Source of the DNA: Alloalcanivorax balearicus MACL04
GTDB taxonomy: Bacteria; Pseudomonadota; Gammaproteobacteria; Pseudomonadales; Alcanivoracaceae
Length of the DNA: 64,000 nucleotides
Direction of reading: 5' to 3'
Assembly: GCF_025532145.1 (NCBI RefSeq)
Contig: NZ_ARXS01000017.1
Span: 1 to 64,000, forward strand
Below the pieces are notes generated by a model, which searched no databases, was not told the DNA's origin, and worked only from the letters and a program-made list of their open reading frames with translations. Position numbers and translations under genes: made by a program. Shown here piece by piece: positions 1 through 8,416 of this stretch; positions within the stretch are counted from its first letter, which is position 1, and each line of letters starts with the position of its first letter.

Positions 1-36
1 AAGGTGTCTACTTTTTTGGGGCCGGTCCATCCGCGC

Positions 37-71
37 AACTATTCACTGTTAACTGTTCACTATTAACTGCT
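37..71. repeat. heptad array 1, over the pdxJ stop codon
   Basis: Five consecutive 7-bp units of consensus MACTRTT (AACTATT, CACTGTT, AACTGTT, CACTATT, AACTGCT). The TAA stop of pdxJ lies inside the array. It has the orientation of the right-hand member of the inverted pairs seen elsewhere in the window, so a left-hand partner would lie before position 1. Function unknown. Confidence 0.8.
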
Positions 72-791
72 TTCAATGGTTTTCTTCATTTCCCGCACCG
101 CTTCGTGCAGGCCGCTGATCACCGCTCGGGCGATGATGGCGTGGCCGATATTGAGCTCGTTGATGCCGGGGATGGCGGCGATGTCGCGGGTGTTGTGGTA
201 GTGCAGGCCGTGGCCGGCGTTGACGATCAGGCCTGCCTTGAGGCCCAGCGCCACGCCTTCACGCACGCGCTCCAGTTCCGCCAGCCGCGCGGCTTCATTG
301 GTGGCGTCGGCGTAATGGCCGGTATGGATCTCGATGGCCGGAGCGCCGCAGCGATGAGCTGCTTCAATCTGCGCCGGGTCGGCGTCGATGAACAGGGATA
401 CTTCGATCCCCGCTTCCGCCAGGCGATCACAGCAGGCTTTGATCCAGGCTTCGTTGCCGACCACATCGAGGCCGCCTTCGGTGGTCAACTCCTCCCGTTT
501 CTCCGGCACCAGACAGCAGTGGGCCGGGCCGATATGGCGGGCAATGTTGACCATCTCCTCGGTGGCCGCCATCTCCAGATTCATGCGCGTCTGCAGGGTC
601 TGCGCCAACAGTTCCACGTCACGATCCTGGATATGCCGCCGGTCCTCGCGCAAATGCACCGTGATCCCATCGGCGCCCGCCTGCTCCGCCACCAGCGCCG
701 CCTGCACCGGCTCCGGATAGCGGGTGCCCCGCGCCTGACGCAAGGTGGCGATGTGGTCGATGTTGACGCCGAGAAGAACGGAAGAAGGCAT
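63..791 (-). CDS. pdxJ: pyridoxine 5'-phosphate synthase PdxJ
   Basis: PdxJ condenses 1-deoxy-xylulose 5-phosphate with 3-amino-2-oxopropyl phosphate to pyridoxine 5'-phosphate in the cytosol, the last ring-forming step of DXP-dependent vitamin B6 synthesis. The product is 242 residues, the usual family length, a TIM barrel opening with [16 protein letters not shown] and ending with the phosphate-binding [12 protein letters not shown]. The ATG at 791 begins [12 protein letters not shown] at 803 would add four residues; neither start has a clear ribosome site. It is the last gene of the rnc-era-recO-pdxJ order familiar from Pseudomonas and Escherichia. About 200 bp with two heptad arrays separate it from recO, so it may have its own promoter or depend on readthrough. 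Confidence 0.96.
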   Translation of the reverse strand: MPSSVLLGVNIDHIATLRQARGTRYPEPVQAALVAEQAGADGITVHLREDRRHIQDRDVELLAQTLQTRMNLEMAATEEMVNIARHIGPAHCCLVPEKREELTTEGGLDVVGNEAWIKACCDRLAEAGIEVSLFIDADPAQIEAAHRCGAPAIEIHTGHYADATNEAARLAELERVREGVALGLKAGLIVNAGHGLHYHNTRDIAAIPGINELNIGHAIIARAVISGLHEAVREMKKTIESS

Positions 792-846
792 GGGGATTGG
801 CACCGTGGGTGGTTGGTGGGACAGCCATAATAACGGACGGGCAATG

Positions 847-888
847 AACAGTTAACAGTGAATAGTGAACAGTGAATAGTGAACAGCT
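847..888. repeat. heptad array 2, left arm of an inverted pair
   Basis: Six units of consensus AAYAGTK (AACAGTT, AACAGTG, AATAGTG, AACAGTG, AATAGTG, AACAGCT), in reverse orientation to array 3 at 965-1006. Aligned as inverted repeats, the two arrays and their inner edges match at about 39 of 46 positions by eye. They enclose about 76 bp of unrelated, AT-richer DNA. Confidence 0.8.
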
Positions 889-964
889 AAAGTCAAAACA
901 TCGTTGCAGAAACGCATAATTGTATTTGCGATACACGCAAAGTATCTTCGGCGGCACTTGTTTT

Positions 965-1006
965 CGCTATTCACTATTCACTATTCACTGTTCACTGTTA
1001 ACTATC
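965..1006. repeat. heptad array 3, at the recO stop codon
   Basis: Six units (CGCTATT, two CACTATT, two CACTGTT, AACTATC) directly abutting and partly covering the TGA of recO at 1005-1007. Read on the recO strand, the array contains TGA, TAG and TAA in all three frames. It is the right arm of the pair formed with 847-888. Confidence 0.8.
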
Positions 1007-1697
1007 AGCTGGTGCCGCGAAATAATTCGCGGCTCCTGAGCGGTCTTCCGCCCAGGTGCGGCGCCAGGGCTTCGCGCAGCAGTTGTTTGGCCATGCGGCG
1101 CACGGCCGGGGTCCAGTGGTCTTCGGCCAGGGCTTGCAGGTCGGCGCCGGAGTGGCCGTTTTTGTTGGCTATCAGCCCCAGGTCCGGCACCCAGCCGTAG
1201 CGCAGTTCCGGCGAGAGCGGTTGCCCTTCGCCATCGTGTTCGAGCACCAGGCCGTAGCCCACCTCCTCCAGCAGCACCATTTCGAAACGGCGCAGGGTCA
1301 CGTCCAGGGGCGTATCGCCTTTCAGCTCGTTCAAAGTGTGTTCGTAGGCGGGCCACAGGTCCGGATGGGGATCGTCGCGGTGCAGCAGGCGTACCAGCAG
1401 CTCATTGAGATAGAAGCCGCAGTACAAGGCGGTGCCGCTCAGGGAGACGGCGGCGCCGCGCGGTTCCACCTGACGCAAGGTACGGAGTTCGCCGCTGCCC
1501 CGCTGCAATTGCACCCACAACGGTACGAACGGGGCCAGCGCCGGATTGCGACGGCCGCCGCGGGCCACGGCGCCGACCCGGCCGCCGCCGGGCAGGAACA
1601 GGTCGAGAATCAGACTGGTGTTGCGGAACGGCCGGCGGTGCAGCAACCAGGCCGGTTCGAGGCCGTTGGCGCCGTCAGGATTGTCGCGAGTTGTCAT
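1005..1697 (-). CDS. recO: DNA repair protein RecO
   Basis: RecO loads RecA onto SSB-coated single strands with RecR in the RecF pathway. The protein is about 230 residues. It has the N-terminal OB-fold signature (PAWLLHRRPFRNTSLILDLF, residues about 14-33) and the helical C-terminal domain. The classical Cys4 zinc site is not obvious, as in several gammaproteobacterial RecO proteins. I chose the ATG at 1697 (MTTRDNPDG); an in-frame ATG at 1727 would add ten residues and overlap era further. The start lies inside the 3' end of era, which suggests translational coupling. Its stop codon is embedded in a heptad repeat array. Confidence 0.93.
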   Translation of the reverse strand: MTTRDNPDGANGLEPAWLLHRRPFRNTSLILDLFLPGGGRVGAVARGGRRNPALAPFVPLWVQLQRGSGELRTLRQVEPRGAAVSLSGTALYCGFYLNELLVRLLHRDDPHPDLWPAYEHTLNELKGDTPLDVTLRRFEMVLLEEVGYGLVLEHDGEGQPLSPELRYGWVPDLGLIANKNGHSGADLQALAEDHWTPAVRRMAKQLLREALAPHLGGRPLRSRELFRGTS

Positions 1698-2583
1698 AGC
1701 CCAGGGAACGCAGGGCGCGATCGTCATCGGACCAGCCGGCCTTGATCTTCACCCACAGATTGAGCATGACGCGGCGCTCGATCAGGTTTTCGATATCGCG
1801 GCGGGCCTGGGTGCCGATGCTCTTGATGCGCTCGCCTTTATCGCCGATGAGAATTTTTTTCTGCCCGCGCCGTTCCACCAGAATGGTGGCGGCAATGTCG
1901 GTGACACGGGGTCCGTCCTCCCACAGGTCGATTTCCACGGTGACCTGATGGGGGACTTCCTGGCCCAGCTGCCGAACCACTTTTTCGCGGATGATTTCCG
2001 CCGCCATGAAACGCAGGCTGCGATCGGTGAGCTGGTCCTCGTCGAACCAGAAATCCCCTTCCGGCAAGCGGGAAACCAGCGCCTGTTCCAACACGTCCAG
2101 GTTGTGTCCGCCCAGCGCGGACACCGGAATCACTTCGGCGAAATCGTGACGCTGGTTGAGTTTGTCCAGCAACGGCAGCATGGCCGCTTTGTCGTCCAGG
2201 CGATCCACTTTATTCACCACCAGGATCACCGGAATGTCGCCGGCCCGGGCCAGCAATGACAGCACGTGCTCGTCACCTTCATTCCACTTGTCGCTGTCCA
2301 CCATGAAACAGATGACATCCACATCGGACAACGCCGACATGGCCGCTTCGTTCATGGCACGGTTGAGCGCCCGTTGCTGGCCGGTATGGATGCCCGGGGT
2401 GTCGGCGAACACGATCTGACAGTCGTCCCGGGTCAGAATGCCGTGGATACGGTGACGGGTGGTCTGCGGCTTGCGCGAGGTGATACTCACCTTCTGACCG
2501 ATCAAATGGTTCATCAGCGTGGATTTACCCACGTTGGGACGGCCGATGATCGCCACCAGACCGCAGCGACGGGATTCACTCAT
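1675..2583 (-). CDS. era: GTPase Era
   Basis: Era is an essential GTPase that binds the 3' end of 16S rRNA and helps mature the 30S subunit. The 302-residue product has the P-loop GRPNVGKST near residue 16, the switch/G3 segment DTPG, the NKVD G4 motif, and a C-terminal KH domain with the GDKGERIKSIG loop. The ATG at 2583 is preferred over an upstream in-frame start because it gives the typical N-terminus MSESRRCGLVAIIG and overlaps the rnc stop by eight bases (ATGAGTGA). That is the classic coupled rnc-era arrangement. It belongs to the lepA-lepB-rnc-era-recO transcription unit. Confidence 0.97.
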   Translation of the reverse strand: MSESRRCGLVAIIGRPNVGKSTLMNHLIGQKVSITSRKPQTTRHRIHGILTRDDCQIVFADTPGIHTGQQRALNRAMNEAAMSALSDVDVICFMVDSDKWNEGDEHVLSLLARAGDIPVILVVNKVDRLDDKAAMLPLLDKLNQRHDFAEVIPVSALGGHNLDVLEQALVSRLPEGDFWFDEDQLTDRSLRFMAAEIIREKVVRQLGQEVPHQVTVEIDLWEDGPRVTDIAATILVERRGQKKILIGDKGERIKSIGTQARRDIENLIERRVMLNLWVKIKAGWSDDDRALRSLGYDNSRQS

Positions 2584-3262
2584 GAGTCTGCTCCAGCCAC
2601 TCCAGAGCCTGCTCCGCGGCCTGCTGCTCGGCACGCCGGCGGCTCGGGCCGCTGGCACGGAAGGTTTTCTTCAAGCCACTCAGTTCGCATTCCACCTCGA
2701 AGGATTGTTTCGGCGCCTGGCCGCTGATCGACAGCACGCCGTAGACGGGTAATTCATATTTGCGCGCCTGCAGCCATTCCTGCAAGCGGGTTTTGGCGTC
2801 CTTGCGCACGCTCTGCGGGCTGATCGCCGCCAGCCGGGCTTCGAACCAGCTCAGCACGACTTCGCGGCAGGCGTCTTCACCGCCGTCGATGACCATGGCG
2901 CCGATCAGGGCTTCCAGGGTATCGGCCAGGATGGAGTCACGCCGGTGGCCGCCGCTTTTCAGCTCGCCACCGCCCAGAATCAGGTACTCCCCCAGACCCA
3001 GCTCGCGGGCCACTTCCGCCAGGGTCTGGCCTCGCACCAGCGAGGCACGCATACGGGTCAGTTGCCCTTCCGCCGCGTCCGGAAAACGGTGGAACAGTTC
3101 GGTGGAAATGATCTGGCTGAGTTGGGCGTCACCGAGAAATTCCAGCCGCTCGTTATTGTGACGCCGGCTGACACTGCGATGGGTCAGCGCCAGTTCCAGC
3201 CGCTCCCCATCGCTGAAACGATAGCCCAGGGCCTTTTCCAAACGCTCACGGTGTTCGATCAC
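2576..3262 (-). CDS. rnc: ribonuclease III
   Basis: RNase III cuts double-stranded RNA, including the 30S rRNA precursor. It also autoregulates its own operon in other bacteria; no leader hairpin was identified here. The 228-residue protein has the RNase III signature ERLEFLGDAQL (residues about 38-48), the second acidic cluster at DTLEALIGAM and a C-terminal double-stranded RNA-binding domain of about 70 residues. It starts with GTG at 3262, and GTGA is shared with the stop of the preceding DUF4845 gene, so translation is probably coupled. Its 3' end overlaps era by eight bases. Confidence 0.97.
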   Translation of the reverse strand: MIEHRERLEKALGYRFSDGERLELALTHRSVSRRHNNERLEFLGDAQLSQIISTELFHRFPDAAEGQLTRMRASLVRGQTLAEVARELGLGEYLILGGGELKSGGHRRDSILADTLEALIGAMVIDGGEDACREVVLSWFEARLAAISPQSVRKDAKTRLQEWLQARKYELPVYGVLSISGQAPKQSFEVECELSGLKKTFRASGPSRRRAEQQAAEQALEWLEQTHE

Positions 3263-3636
3263 GGCGCCGCCGATTTGCTGAATGTGTCCTGGAATGTCAT
3301 CACCACGGACACATTGTAGAACAGCGGCTCACGGACTTCGTAATCCACCGCCACCGAAACACGGCCACCTTCCTTGCTCACCACCAGGTCATTGGCGGTG
3401 ATCGCATTGACCTGGTTGATGATGAAACGCTTGCTGAGCGCGTCGCGGATTTCCCGCTCCGACATCAGCGCGGTCTTGCTGTCGCCAAGCAAGGAGACGG
3501 TCGCCGATTTGATCGTGTTGTACTCCATATACGCTGGCACCATGCGGAACGCGGCGGTGCCAAACACCGCCAGAACGATCAACACCACGATCCAGCCCAA
3601 TAGGGAAAGCCCCCCCTGACGTGCGCGCCCTTTCAT
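3259..3636 (-). CDS. DUF4845 membrane-anchored protein
   Basis: A 125-residue protein with a basic N-terminus (MKGRARQGG), one transmembrane helix at about residues 10-32, and a periplasmic tail. This matches the DUF4845 family, which is regularly found between lepB and rnc in Pseudomonas and relatives. The biochemical role is unknown; some members show a pseudopilin-like N-terminus, and the G-LSLLGWIVVL start here is compatible with that fold, which is my inference. It lies four bases from lepB and overlaps rnc by four, so it is part of the same operon. Confidence 0.85.
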   Translation of the reverse strand: MKGRARQGGLSLLGWIVVLIVLAVFGTAAFRMVPAYMEYNTIKSATVSLLGDSKTALMSEREIRDALSKRFIINQVNAITANDLVVSKEGGRVSVAVDYEVREPLFYNVSVVMTFQDTFSKSAAP

Positions 3637-3640
3637 GTTG

Positions 3641-4429
3641 TTATTTCTCCACTTTGTCGATCGCGCCGTTGCGGGAGAAGCTGGGCAGCGAGAAGAACGG
3701 TTCCCAGTGCATCCAGATCAGGAACGCCTTGCCCACCACCAGATTCTCGGGGACGAAGCCCCAGAAACGGCTGTCGTTGCTGTTATCCCGGTTGTCACCC
3801 ATGACAAAGTACTCCCCCTCGGGTACCTGCCACTTGCCCTGGGTGTTGCGGGGAATGACCTTGTCTCCGGTGTACGGATTGACCGGGCCTTCCTGGCGGA
3901 TCAGATGCGGGTGTTCGCCGAGCATCTCGATGTACTCACGGCGCCAGGCCTGGCTGTTGCTGCCGTTTTTGATCAGGTCGCGCCGCACCGCTTCACCGTT
4001 GACGTACACCACATTATCACGCACTTCCACTTCATCACCGGGGAGACCGATCACTCGTTTGATGAAATTCTGCGCGCGGTTTTCCGGAAACTTGAACACC
4101 ATCACATCACCGCGCTCCGGTTCGCCGGTCTCCAGGATCCTGGTGTTGGTCACCGGCAGGCGCAGCCCATAGGAGAACTTGTTGACCAGAATGAAGTCAT
4201 GCACTTCCAGGGTCGGCAGCATGGATCCGGAGGGAATGGTGAACGGTTCCACCACGAAGGAGCGGATCACCAGCACCACGAAGAACACCGAAATCAACGA
4301 ATTCGAAGTCTCCACCGTGCTGCCCAGACTTCCGCCTCTCTGACGCAGTTTAAACAGCCGGTCGAGTATCCATACCACCACGGTGACCAGCAGCGCCAGG
4401 GTCAACCAGAAGCCAATATCTATATCCAT
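3641..4429 (-). CDS. lepB: signal peptidase I
   Basis: LepB removes Sec and Tat signal peptides at the outer face of the inner membrane. The protein has 262 residues with two N-terminal transmembrane segments (about 5-24 and 44-60). The catalytic serine sits in IPSGSML (Ser69) and the general-base lysine in NFIKRVIGLPGD (Lys124). The C-terminal box GDNRDNSNDSRFWGFVP is intact. The ATG shares one base with the lepA stop (TGATG), showing tight coupling. Confidence 0.97.
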   Translation of the reverse strand: MDIDIGFWLTLALLVTVVVWILDRLFKLRQRGGSLGSTVETSNSLISVFFVVLVIRSFVVEPFTIPSGSMLPTLEVHDFILVNKFSYGLRLPVTNTRILETGEPERGDVMVFKFPENRAQNFIKRVIGLPGDEVEVRDNVVYVNGEAVRRDLIKNGSNSQAWRREYIEMLGEHPHLIRQEGPVNPYTGDKVIPRNTQGKWQVPEGEYFVMGDNRDNSNDSRFWGFVPENLVVGKAFLIWMHWEPFFSLPSFSRNGAIDKVEK

Positions 4430-6228
4430 CAGTCATCCACCTTCAGCACGGCAAGGAAGGCCTCTTGGGGAATTTCCACGTTGCCCACCTGCTTCATCCG
4501 TTTCTTGCCCTCCTTCTGTTTCTGGAGGAGCTTCTTCTTACGAGACACGTCACCGCCGTAACACTTGGCGGTGACGTTCTTGCGCAGCGCCTTCACCGTC
4601 TGGCGGGCAATGATCTTGCTGCCGATGGCGGCCTGGATCGCCACATCGAACATCTGCCGGGGCACCAGTTCCTTCATCTTCTCGATCAGCACCCGGCCGC
4701 GATGGGCGGATTGATCCAGGTGGCAGATCATTGCCAGCGCATCGACCTTGTCGCCGTTGATCAGCACATCCACCCGCACCAGTTTGGTGGCCTGGAAACG
4801 CTCGAAGGCGTAGTCCAGGGAGGCGAAGCCCCGGCTCACCGACTTCAGCCGATCGAAGAAATCCAACACCACTTCGGCCATGGGAATGTCGTACACCAAC
4901 GACACCTGCTTGCCCAGGTACTGCATGCCCTTCTGCTCACCGCGGCGCTCCACGCACAGGGTGATCACGTTGCCCACGTATTCCTGCGGCACCAGGATAT
5001 TGACGCGGGCGATGGGCTCGCGGAATTCCTCGATCTTGTTGCCTTCGGGCAGCTTGGACGGGTTGTCCACGTACAGCAGGCTGTCGTCACTGAGCATCAA
5101 TTCGTACACCACGGTGGGCGCCGTGGTGATCAGGTCCATGTCGTATTCCCGTTCCAGCCGCTCATGGATGATCTCCATGTGCAGCATGCCGAGGAAGCCG
5201 ACGCGGAAGCCGAAGCCCAGGGCGTCCGAGGTTTCCGGCTCGTAGAACAGGGAGGCGTCGTTCAGCGCCAGCTTGGACAGCGCGTCACGGAAATCCTCGT
5301 AGTCGTCCGCGGAGACCGGGAACATACCGGCGTAGACCTGCGGTTTGACCTTCTGGAAGCCGGGCAGCGCCGGCACGTCCGGACTGTTGGCGTGGGTCAG
5401 GGTATCGCCCACCGGCGCACCGTGAATGTCCTTGATGGTGGCACTGACCCAGCCCACCTCGCCGGCTTCCAGATGCCGGGTTTCGGTGCGTTTGGGAGTG
5501 AAAATCCCCAGGCTGTCCACCACATGGGTCTGGCCGGTGGATTTGACCACGATCTTGTCGCCTTTCTTGAGGCGGCCGTGCTTGACCCGCACCAGACAGA
5601 TCACGCCCATGTAGTTGTCGAACCAGGAATCGATGATCAGCGCCTGCAAACGGCCGCCGCGCTCCCCTTCCGGCGCCGGGATGCGCTCCACCAGCTGCTC
5701 GAGCAGGTCCTCGATACCAACACCGGTCTTGGCCGATACCCGGCAGGCGTCCATGGCGTCGATGCCGATGATCTCCTCGATTTCCTCGATCACCCGTTCC
5801 GGCTCCACCTGCGGCAGGTCGATCTTGTTCAGCACCGGCAGCACTTCCAGATCCTGCTCGATGGCGGTGTAACAGTTGGCCACCGACTGCGCTTCCACCC
5901 CCTGAGCGGCGTCCACCACCAGCAAGGCCCCCTCACAGGCCGACAGCGAGCGGGACACCTCGTAGGAGAAGTCCACGTGGCCGGGGGTATCGATGAAGTT
6001 GAGCTGGTAGGTTTCCCCATTGCGGGCGGTGTAGTGCAGCGTCACGCTTTGCGCCTTGATGGTGATGCCGCGCTCGCGCTCCAGATCCATGGAGTCGAGA
6101 ACCTGCTCCTTCAGTTCCCGATCGCTGAGGCCGCCACAGGTCTGGATGAAGCGGTCCGCCAGGGTGGATTTGCCGTGATCGATGTGGGCGATGATGGAGA
6201 AGTTACGAATATGGGTAATGTCGGTCAC
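4429..6228 (-). CDS. lepA: elongation factor 4 (LepA)
   Basis: LepA/EF4 is a ribosome-binding GTPase with an EF-G-like fold that acts in initiation, 30S biogenesis or back-translocation, mainly under stress. At 599 residues it is full length. It has G1 [15 protein letters not shown]3 DTPGHVDF, G4 NKIDLP and the LepA-specific C-terminal domain ending [17 protein letters not shown]. It is the first gene of the lepA-lepB-DUF4845-rnc-era-recO run. A candidate promoter and a hairpin lie in the gap between it and mucD. Confidence 0.97.
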   Translation of the reverse strand: MTDITHIRNFSIIAHIDHGKSTLADRFIQTCGGLSDRELKEQVLDSMDLERERGITIKAQSVTLHYTARNGETYQLNFIDTPGHVDFSYEVSRSLSACEGALLVVDAAQGVEAQSVANCYTAIEQDLEVLPVLNKIDLPQVEPERVIEEIEEIIGIDAMDACRVSAKTGVGIEDLLEQLVERIPAPEGERGGRLQALIIDSWFDNYMGVICLVRVKHGRLKKGDKIVVKSTGQTHVVDSLGIFTPKRTETRHLEAGEVGWVSATIKDIHGAPVGDTLTHANSPDVPALPGFQKVKPQVYAGMFPVSADDYEDFRDALSKLALNDASLFYEPETSDALGFGFRVGFLGMLHMEIIHERLEREYDMDLITTAPTVVYELMLSDDSLLYVDNPSKLPEGNKIEEFREPIARVNILVPQEYVGNVITLCVERRGEQKGMQYLGKQVSLVYDIPMAEVVLDFFDRLKSVSRGFASLDYAFERFQATKLVRVDVLINGDKVDALAMICHLDQSAHRGRVLIEKMKELVPRQMFDVAIQAAIGSKIIARQTVKALRKNVTAKCYGGDVSRKKKLLQKQKEGKKRMKQVGNVEIPQEAFLAVLKVDD

Positions 6229-6262
6229 AGATTGCCGCCAAGGAACGAAACGATGGAGGGCG

Positions 6263-6292
6263 ATTCTAGCGGATTATGCACCCGGCAACCAA
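6263..6292 (-). promoter_or_regulatory. candidate lepA promoter
   Basis: On the minus strand TTGGTT (6292-6287) and TAGAAT (6268-6263) are separated by 18 bp, about 35 bp upstream of the lepA start. An alternative -10, CATAAT, lies at 6278-6273. The -35 overlaps the stem of the hairpin at 6281-6309. Prediction by eye only. Confidence 0.4.
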
Positions 6293-6309
6293 AGTTGTTG
6301 GTCGCCGGG
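6281..6309. terminator. hairpin between mucD and lepA
   Basis: CCCGGCAACCAA and TTGGTCGCCGGG form a 12-bp stem with one mismatch and a 5-nt loop, downstream of mucD. No T-run follows on either strand, so it may be an attenuator or protein site rather than a strong intrinsic terminator. Confidence 0.4.
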
Positions 6310-6339
6310 CGCCATAAACCGCATCAGGCAGGCCGATCG

Positions 6340-6376
6340 CGGTCCTTTCGTCCGTGGAAAGGAATGGAAAGGACCG
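6340..6376. terminator. hairpin just after the mucD stop
   Basis: CGGTCCTTTC and GAAAGGACCG form a perfect 10-bp stem with a 17-nt loop, starting eight bases beyond the mucD stop. There is no U-tract. It may end or stabilise the mucD transcript. Confidence 0.4.
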
Positions 6377-6383
6377 GCGATGA

Positions 6384-7856
6384 TCACTGCCCCAGCTTGA
6401 GGGCGATGAAACGGGCGTTACCACCACGGTTGACCAGAGCCGGCACGGTGCCTTGCTCGGGCAGGCTCTTGACGATGTCCTGCAAGGCCTCGATGTCCTT
6501 GACCGGCTGGTTATTGAGGGACACCAGGATATCGCCGTTGCGGACTCCGGCGGCGCGGGCCGGGCCCTCTTCCACCTTGGCGACAACGACACCGGATTCG
6601 GCCTTGGCGCGGGCCAGCTCAGCGGCACTGGCGTCGCGCACCTGCAGGCCGAGCACGCCGCCCTGGGCGCTCTCGCTACCACCACCGCCGGCGGCGGCCA
6701 GGCGCGGGTCCTCGGGCAGTTCGCCGACGGTCACCGACAAGTCTTTCTTACCGCCATCACGCATCACGGTCAGAGCCACCTCGCTATCCGGTTTGATGGT
6801 GCCGACGATCTTCGGCAGGTCACCGGAACGCTCGATCTGGTGGCCATCGAACTCGATGATCACGTCACCGGGTTGCAAACCCCCGGCGGCGGCTGGCGAG
6901 CCTTCCACCACCTGGGCCACCAGCGCGCCCATGGGCCGCTCCAGACCAAAGGACTCGGCCAGATCCCGGTCCACCTCCTGGACCAGCACGCCGAGCCAGC
7001 CACGGCTCACCTTGCCGGTGTCCTTGAGCTGTTCCACCACGTCCATGGCCATGTCCATGGGGATGGCGAAGCTGAGCCCCATGTAACCGCCGGAGCGGCT
7101 GATGATCTGGGAGTTGATGCCCACCACTTCGCCATTCAGATTGAACAGCGGCCCGCCGCTGTTGCCCGGGTTGATGGCCACGTCGGTCTGGATGAACGGT
7201 ACATAGTTGTCCGATGGCAGGCTGCGCCCCTTGGCGCTGACGATGCCGGCGGTCACCGAGCTGTCGAAGCCGAACGGCGCGCCGATCGCCAGCACCCATT
7301 CGCCCACCTTGAGATTTTCGGAGGAGCCGATGTTGACCACCGGCAAGTCGGAGGCTTCCACCTTGAGCAGGGCCAGGTCGCTCTGCTCATCGGCGCCCAC
7401 CAGTTCCGCATCCAGCTCGCGGCGGTCCTGCAGGCGCACCACGATTTCGTCGGCGTCGGCGACCACGTGATTGTTGGTCAGCACATAGCCGTCGCTGGAG
7501 ATGATAAAGCCCGAGCCCAGGGAGCGGACGTCCTCCTGTTCCGGCATGCCGCCGCCGAATTCATCGAAGAAGCGGCGGAAGAATTCCGGCAACTGCTCCA
7601 TCTGCTGTTGCTGGTCGCTGGCGTCACGGTGGGTGACGGTGCTGATGTTGACCACCGCCGGCCCTTCTTTCTCCACCAGCGCGGAGAAGTCCGGCAGGCC
7701 GGTGACCAGCGGCTGGGAAGACGGCTGCGCCTGGGTTGGCGGGGCCGCTTGGGGCTGCTCCGCCGGCGCCTCTTGTTGCTCCGAACCACCGCAACCGGCG
7801 ATCACCAGCCCCACCGCCAGCAGCGGCGGCAACAAATAGTGTTGAATCATTCCCAT
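6384..7856 (-). CDS. mucD: periplasmic serine protease MucD (DegP/DegQ family), lipoprotein-like
   Basis: MucD is an HtrA-type protease-chaperone that clears misfolded envelope proteins and damps AlgU signalling. The 490-residue product has the catalytic triad His130 (LTNNHVV), Asp160 (SDLALLKV) and Ser233 (NPGNSGGPL), followed by two PDZ domains (about 280-370 and 395-485). The start at 7856 is chosen because AGGGAG lies six bases upstream. The N-terminus then reads MGMIQHYLLPPLLAVGLVIA and GC, a good lipobox with Cys22, followed by a Pro/Gln-rich linker. Membrane anchoring is therefore predicted, which is unusual for MucD. It is the last gene of the algU-mucABC-D set. Confidence 0.95.
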   Translation of the reverse strand: MGMIQHYLLPPLLAVGLVIAGCGGSEQQEAPAEQPQAAPPTQAQPSSQPLVTGLPDFSALVEKEGPAVVNISTVTHRDASDQQQQMEQLPEFFRRFFDEFGGGMPEQEDVRSLGSGFIISSDGYVLTNNHVVADADEIVVRLQDRRELDAELVGADEQSDLALLKVEASDLPVVNIGSSENLKVGEWVLAIGAPFGFDSSVTAGIVSAKGRSLPSDNYVPFIQTDVAINPGNSGGPLFNLNGEVVGINSQIISRSGGYMGLSFAIPMDMAMDVVEQLKDTGKVSRGWLGVLVQEVDRDLAESFGLERPMGALVAQVVEGSPAAAGGLQPGDVIIEFDGHQIERSGDLPKIVGTIKPDSEVALTVMRDGGKKDLSVTVGELPEDPRLAAAGGGGSESAQGGVLGLQVRDASAAELARAKAESGVVVAKVEEGPARAAGVRNGDILVSLNNQPVKDIEALQDIVKSLPEQGTVPALVNRGGNARFIALKLGQ

Positions 7857-7954
7857 GGAAAGCTCCCTGTGCATCGATGGAGTCTCTTGCCACCCTTAAA
7901 AGGGCTTCTCTACCCCAAACAAACCCCGGTCAGTGTGTCTTGTGCTGACACCCG

Positions 7955-8416
7955 TTATGACGAAACGATCCTGACCGCCCCATCTTCCCGCGCCGGACAG
8001 CGGCGCAGGACCGTTGGTTGATACGCCCGGCCGCGATCACCACGATCACGCCAGCGATTGATGATGAAACCCAGCAGCAGGCCCAGCACCCCGAACAGCG
8101 CGGCGCCGTCGAACGGCAGCGGCAGGGCGCCGCCGAGCAGAGCGCCCGAAAACAGTAAAACCAGGGGTAAAGCGTAAACCCACAGAGCACCGCGCAGCAA
8201 AGCGCCTTCGGGAATGCCCACCACCACTTCCTCGTCGTCCTGGAAAGTGTCGCGGGTCAGCACGCGAAGACGGGCACGCTGCCCGCCGCTTTGATTGATC
8301 AGGCGGTGGCCGCAACCCTTACGGGCCTGGCAGGCATCACAGACACCGGCCCGCACGGTTTCCACCCAGATCGCGCCGGGCTCCCGTGCCACCACGCGCC
8401 CGTGCTCCTCGATCAT
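7955..8416 (-). CDS. rseC: SoxR-reducing system protein RseC / MucC family
   Basis: A 153-residue inner-membrane protein with the RseC/MucC pattern. The cytosolic N-terminal domain holds the Cys cluster GVCDACQARKGCGH (about residues 24-37). Two adjacent transmembrane helices (about 77-97 and 105-125) and a basic tail follow. In other bacteria RseC modulates sigma-E release or helps the Rsx complex keep SoxR reduced. It overlaps mucB by four bases (ATGA). About 100 bp separate it from mucD. Confidence 0.9.
   Translation of the reverse strand: MIEEHGRVVAREPGAIWVETVRAGVCDACQARKGCGHRLINQSGGQRARLRVLTRDTFQDDEEVVVGIPEGALLRGALWVYALPLVLLFSGALLGGALPLPFDGAALFGVLGLLLGFIINRWRDRGDRGRAYQPTVLRRCPAREDGAVRIVSS

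Noticed and set aside
847-1006. CRISPR array in the heptad repeats
   Set aside because: The repeat unit is 7 bp with no unique spacers and no cas genes nearby.
4465-7086. Long plus-strand open frame (873 codons) antisense to lepA and mucD
   Set aside because: It is rich in His/Gly/Asp repeats typical of the antisense of high-GC genes, has no domain, and lies opposite two clear conserved genes.
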